A DNA stretch of 64,000 nucleotides from Luteitalea pratensis. GTDB taxonomy: Bacteria; Acidobacteriota; Vicinamibacteria; Vicinamibacterales; Vicinamibacteraceae. The translations under genes were made by a program, and so were the position numbers. The DNA lies in contig NZ_CP015136.1 in assembly GCF_001618865.1 (NCBI RefSeq), forward strand, positions 655,001 to 719,000. The letters are read 5' to 3'. The notes beneath the pieces are model-generated. The model was not told the origin of the DNA. It did no database searches and was given only the letters and a program-made list of their open reading frames with translations. Each line of letters begins with the position of its first letter. The first letter of the stretch is position 1. Positions 59,384-64,000 of the stretch are shown here, piece by piece.

Positions 59384-59662
59384 CTAGTGGTAGATGTGCA
59401 TGTGGGCCGGGCGCGCAGTGTCGGTGTCGAACTGGTCGAGCCACACTGCGCCGCCCTGCTGGTGCGCCACGAGCAGGCCCAGCGAGATGGCAGCAAAACG
59501 GTCGGAAAACCGCTGATCGAGCAACGGCCGGTCGGCGTGGTCCACCACCACCCAATGGTCGCCCTCGGCCCGGACGGCAACGTCGGCAAAGTTGAGAGGT
59601 CGCAACATGTCAGGATTCATGAGCATGAGGCGTGCCACATCCCCTTCAAGGGGCCGGACCAT
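59384..59662 (-). CDS. Small conserved-looking protein, unknown
   Basis: 92 residues from ATG 59662 (ATG 59626 is also possible). The sequence reads like a folded protein: VAVRAEGDHWVVVDHADRPL, LLDQRFSDRFAAISLGLLVA, GGAVWLDQFDTDTARP. It has the feel of DUF2188-like small proteins but I cannot name it. The gene is divergent from tilS with 126 bases between. A much longer antisense frame through tilS is a shadow; only this C-terminal part looks real. Confidence 0.5.
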   Translation of the reverse strand: MVRPLEGDVARLMLMNPDMLRPLNFADVAVRAEGDHWVVVDHADRPLLDQRFSDRFAAISLGLLVAHQQGGAVWLDQFDTDTARPAHMHIYH

Positions 59663-59788
59663 CCGGATCGGCCGCCATCGGCTCGCGTCTGCATTCGACT
59701 GGAGCAGGCGTGCCGAGGTTCCATCGCCACGACCATCCCTTGGTCGTGGCGCGCGTGGCGTCTTGAACGCGACGCCCCTTTCGCCAAC

Positions 59789-61209
59789 GTGACTCGCTTC
59801 CCGACGCGCGTCTGGGCCACGATCCGGCGGCATGACCTGTTGACCGAGGGCGACCGTATCCTCGTCGCCGTCTCGGGCGGGGCCGATTCGGTCGCGCTGC
59901 TGCATGTGCTCTCGACGATCGCGCCGAAGGCGCGGGCCAGGCTCGCCGGGCTCGTGCACGTCCATCACGGCCTGCGTGGCGCCGAGGCCGACGGCGACGC
60001 GACGTTCTGCGAGCAACTCGCCACCGCACTCGCGCTTCCGTTCGATCTCGTGCGCGTCGACGTCGCAGGCGAAGCCGCACGGCGAAAATGGTCGCTGGAG
60101 CGAACGGCACATGCCCTGCGACATGCCGCCTTTCGACTGATCGCCCGCCGCCGGCTGGCGACGCGCATCGCGCTCGGGCACACCCTGGACGATCAAGCCG
60201 AGACGGTCGTCCTGCGCTTCCTGCGCGGCGCGGGCACGCGCGGCCTCGCCGGCATGTGGCCGAAACACGGCCTCGTGATCCGTCCCCTGCTCGAGGTTCG
60301 CAGGGCCGATGTGGAACATTACGCCGCGCACCGGGGTCTCAGATGGAGGGATGACGTCTCGAACGTCGACCCGGCCATTCCGAGGAATCGCATCCGGCAC
60401 CAGGTGCTGCCGAACCTGATGGCGGTAGCTGGGGCGTCCCTGCCCGAACGGCTGGCTCATGCCGCCGACGCCTGGAGAGACGATGAACGATGGTTGTCGG
60501 CCTGCGTGGCGGTCGAGTTGCCGTCCGTGTTGATGCCGCATGCCGAGGGCGGCTGGTTACTGGACCTGCCGAGGCTCGATGCCGTGCCGCCGATGCTCCG
60601 GCGACGGGTCCGGATGGCGGCGCTGGAGCAGATGCTGCCGCGGGGCAACGTGACTCAAACGCTGGTGGACGCGTTGGAGCGTCTCGAAGCCGTACGGGTC
60701 GGCCGGATGGCTCGCCTTGGCCAGCTGCGAGTGTGGCGGATTGGCGCGCAGCTGCGGCTCGCGACCGGAGCGGCTGAGCCGGATTCACCGCGCGGGCTGG
60801 AGCTGCAAGTGTTCGCGGTCCCTGGAACGGTAGAGCTAAAGGAAGTAAATTTGCACATCACCGCGTCGGTGGTTCGACGCAGCGACTGGGATGCTGACGG
60901 CCCGCCGTCCAGTTCCGGAGGCCTCGCAGTCGCTCTCGACGCCGAGCGCGCGGGGCCTGCGCTCGTGGTGCGGAGCCGGCTGCCGGGCGACCGGATGCGG
61001 CCGGCCGGTGCGCCGGGCAGTCAGAAGATTCAGGACCTGATGATGAACCGCAAAATTGCACGGCTCGACCGTAGCCGGATTCCCATCATCACGGATGAAG
61101 CAGGACGGATTGCGTGGGTGGTTGGCCTCGCAGTCGGCGAGGAATTTGCAGTCCAGCCATATACAACCGACGTGTTACTCTTGAAAGTCACGCGGTCAGG
61201 AGGAAAGGC

Positions 61210-61213
<4 letters not shown>
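59789..61213 (+). CDS. tilS: tRNA(Ile)-lysidine synthase TilS
   Basis: 474 residues. TilS turns C34 of tRNA-Ile(CAU) into lysidine using ATP. The PP-loop is [54 protein letters not shown] and [20 protein letters not shown] are further N-terminal blocks. The C-terminal domain ends with [20 protein letters not shown] and [14 protein letters not shown] set the start at GTG 59789, which fits the usual N-terminus ([20 protein letters not shown]). Its stop overlaps the ftsH TTG. Confidence 0.94.
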
Positions 61214-63123
<1,910 letters not shown>

Positions 63124-63126
63124 GAA

Positions 63127-63226
63127 GAAATTTCAGAAGTGCAGGATTGCAAAATTTCAGCACCGCCTCCGCGATTCAAGGGTTGGCAGTGGTAAGGCAA
63201 TTCTGAATTTCTGAACTTCTGAAATT
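63127..63226. repeat. Inverted repeat element A (atttcagaag arms) after ftsH
   Basis: The left arm aaatttcagaagtgcagg and onward (63127-63160) is inverted at 63198-63226 (caattctgaatttctgaact and onward). The spacer is about 37 bases. The arms are built of related ttcagaa/ttctgaa units. Confidence 0.78.
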
Positions 63227-63240
63227 CCAGAGTCGACCTG

Positions 63241-63268
63241 AAAAGGCGCCGGGTCACCGGCGCCTTTT
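63241..63268. terminator. Bidirectional Rho-independent terminator after ftsH
   Basis: aaaa, then stem ggcgccgg (63245-63252), loop gtca, stem ccggcgcc (63257-63264), then tttt. It sits exactly between two inverted-repeat elements. Confidence 0.88.
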
Positions 63269-63371
63269 CAATTTCAGAAGTGCAGAATTGCAGAATTTCA
63301 TGCCCACCTGCAGCACTTCGAGGCGTGGTACTGGTAATGAAATCCCGCAATTCTGAAATTCTGCAATTGCC
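63269..63371. repeat. Inverted repeat element B (same arms as element A) before folP
   Basis: The left arm (63269-63300) begins atttcagaagtgcagaattg. The right arm (63347-63370) is its inverted family. Its last bases abut the folP ATG, so no Shine-Dalgarno is visible for folP. Arms share long identical stretches with element A (atttcagaagtgcag). Confidence 0.78.
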
Positions 63372-64000
63372 ATGACACCTACGGCGCGTCGCCGGTACAC
63401 GCTCGCATTGCCCGACGGGCGCGCTCTTGCCCTCGGGACCCGCACGCTGGTGATGGGCATCCTCAACGTCACGCCCGACAGCTTCTCGGATGGCGGCTGC
63501 CATGATGACGTGCCGCGGGCCGTGGAGGCGGCGCTGGCGATGGTCGCGGCGGGCGCGGACGTGATCGACGTCGGCGGCGAGTCCACCAGGCCCGGAGCCG
63601 CGTTGGTCGACCAGGCCATCGAGCGGGCACGGGTGGTACCGGTGGTCGCGGCGCTGGCCGCGCAACTGCCCGTCCCGATTTCGGTGGATACCACCAAGGC
63701 GCTGGTCGCGCGCGCCGCCATCGACGCCGGCGCGGTGATGCTCAACGACGTCAGCGGCTTGCGTCATGACGCCGGCGTGGCGGCCGTCGCCGCCAGCGCG
63801 GGCGTGGCCCTCGTGCTGATGCACATGCGTGGCTCGACGGCCGACATGTACCGGCAGGCCTCGTACGTGGACGTCGCGAAGGAAGTCGCTGCCGAACTCG
63901 CCTGGAGCGTGCAGGCCGCCGAGCGCGCCGGCGTGTCCCGGGAGGCGTTGGTCATCGACCCCGGGCTCGGCTTCGCCAAGCAGGCCGGGCACAGCTGGGA
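63372..64000 (+). CDS. folP: Dihydropteroate synthase FolP, 5' part
   Basis: The first 209 residues of dihydropteroate synthase; the window ends before the stop. It condenses 6-hydroxymethyl-dihydropterin pyrophosphate with p-aminobenzoate in folate synthesis. Visible motifs are VMGILNVTPDSFSDGG (loop 1), GADVIDVGGESTRPGA (loop 2), VPISVDTTKALVARAAID, MLNDVSGLR, LMHMRGST and VIDPGLGFAK. The ATG at 63372 gives a slightly extended N-terminus. Its ribosome-binding region is occupied by repeat DNA. Confidence 0.94.
   Translation, partial: MTPTARRRYTLALPDGRALALGTRTLVMGILNVTPDSFSDGGCHDDVPRAVEAALAMVAAGADVIDVGGESTRPGAALVDQAIERARVVPVVAALAAQLPVPISVDTTKALVARAAIDAGAVMLNDVSGLRHDAGVAAVAASAGVALVLMHMRGSTADMYRQASYVDVAKEVAAELAWSVQAAERAGVSREALVIDPGLGFAKQAGHSW

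Noticed and set aside
59663-60541. N-terminal extension of the small minus-strand gene through tilS
   Set aside because: This part is antisense to conserved tilS motifs and is compositionally a shadow.

Overview
This is a high-GC bacterial chromosome segment. It most resembles an acidobacterium of the Vicinamibacteria (Luteitalea-like). That placement is inference, from the very long carboxypeptidase-regulatory/TonB-dependent receptor, the winged-helix/TolB-propeller regulator, the DUF6807-type protein, and gaps filled with short tandem repeats. No database search was possible.

Layout: 1-1660 holds the 3' part of a 23S rRNA gene, a 5S rRNA gene and a terminator. 1715-8880 holds a TonB-dependent receptor (minus), then a histidine phosphatase, an SDR dehydrogenase, a membrane protein and an ATP-grasp protein (plus). 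9041-12132 (minus) is a minor-pilin operon in the order FimT/GspH, PilV, PilW, PilX. 12253-13974 holds two methyltransferases. 14213-18186 is an overlapping chain yebC-ruvC-ruvA-ruvB-fabH. 18425-19117 is a NarL-type response regulator. 19303-29524 (minus) is a glycogen/trehalose operon: glgX, treS fused to a maltokinase-like domain, treZ, treY. 29792-34072 holds a TIGR01777 epimerase-like protein, queA, a cupin and a sulfatase.

A tRNA-Met(CAT) gene at 34177-34253 is followed directly by a tyrosine integrase. From there to about 51.5 kb lies an accessory island. It contains a secreted creatininase-type protein, a toxin-antitoxin pair, an AlpA-type regulator, several decayed genes, and a probable phage-defence locus. 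That locus has a cytosine-5 DNA methyltransferase overlapping a Vsr endonuclease, and facing them a four-gene operon built round a GHKL ATPase with a 20-proline linker. A frameshifted, internally deleted SF1 helicase lies upstream. I do not recognise the GHKL operon as a named system, and it is the best candidate for something undescribed.

Ancestral-looking chromosome resumes at 51585: a winged-helix/TolB regulator, a SYLF protein, a histone-deacetylase-like protein, a methyltransferase, a PPOX/HugZ-like protein, a DUF6807-type protein, tilS-ftsH (overlapping) and the start of folP.

A second theme is the intergenic DNA. Many gaps are filled by arms of 6-10 bp tandem units, often as inverted pairs around a spacer. 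The unit sequence differs from gap to gap, and in two convergent gaps the repeats run from one stop codon to the other.
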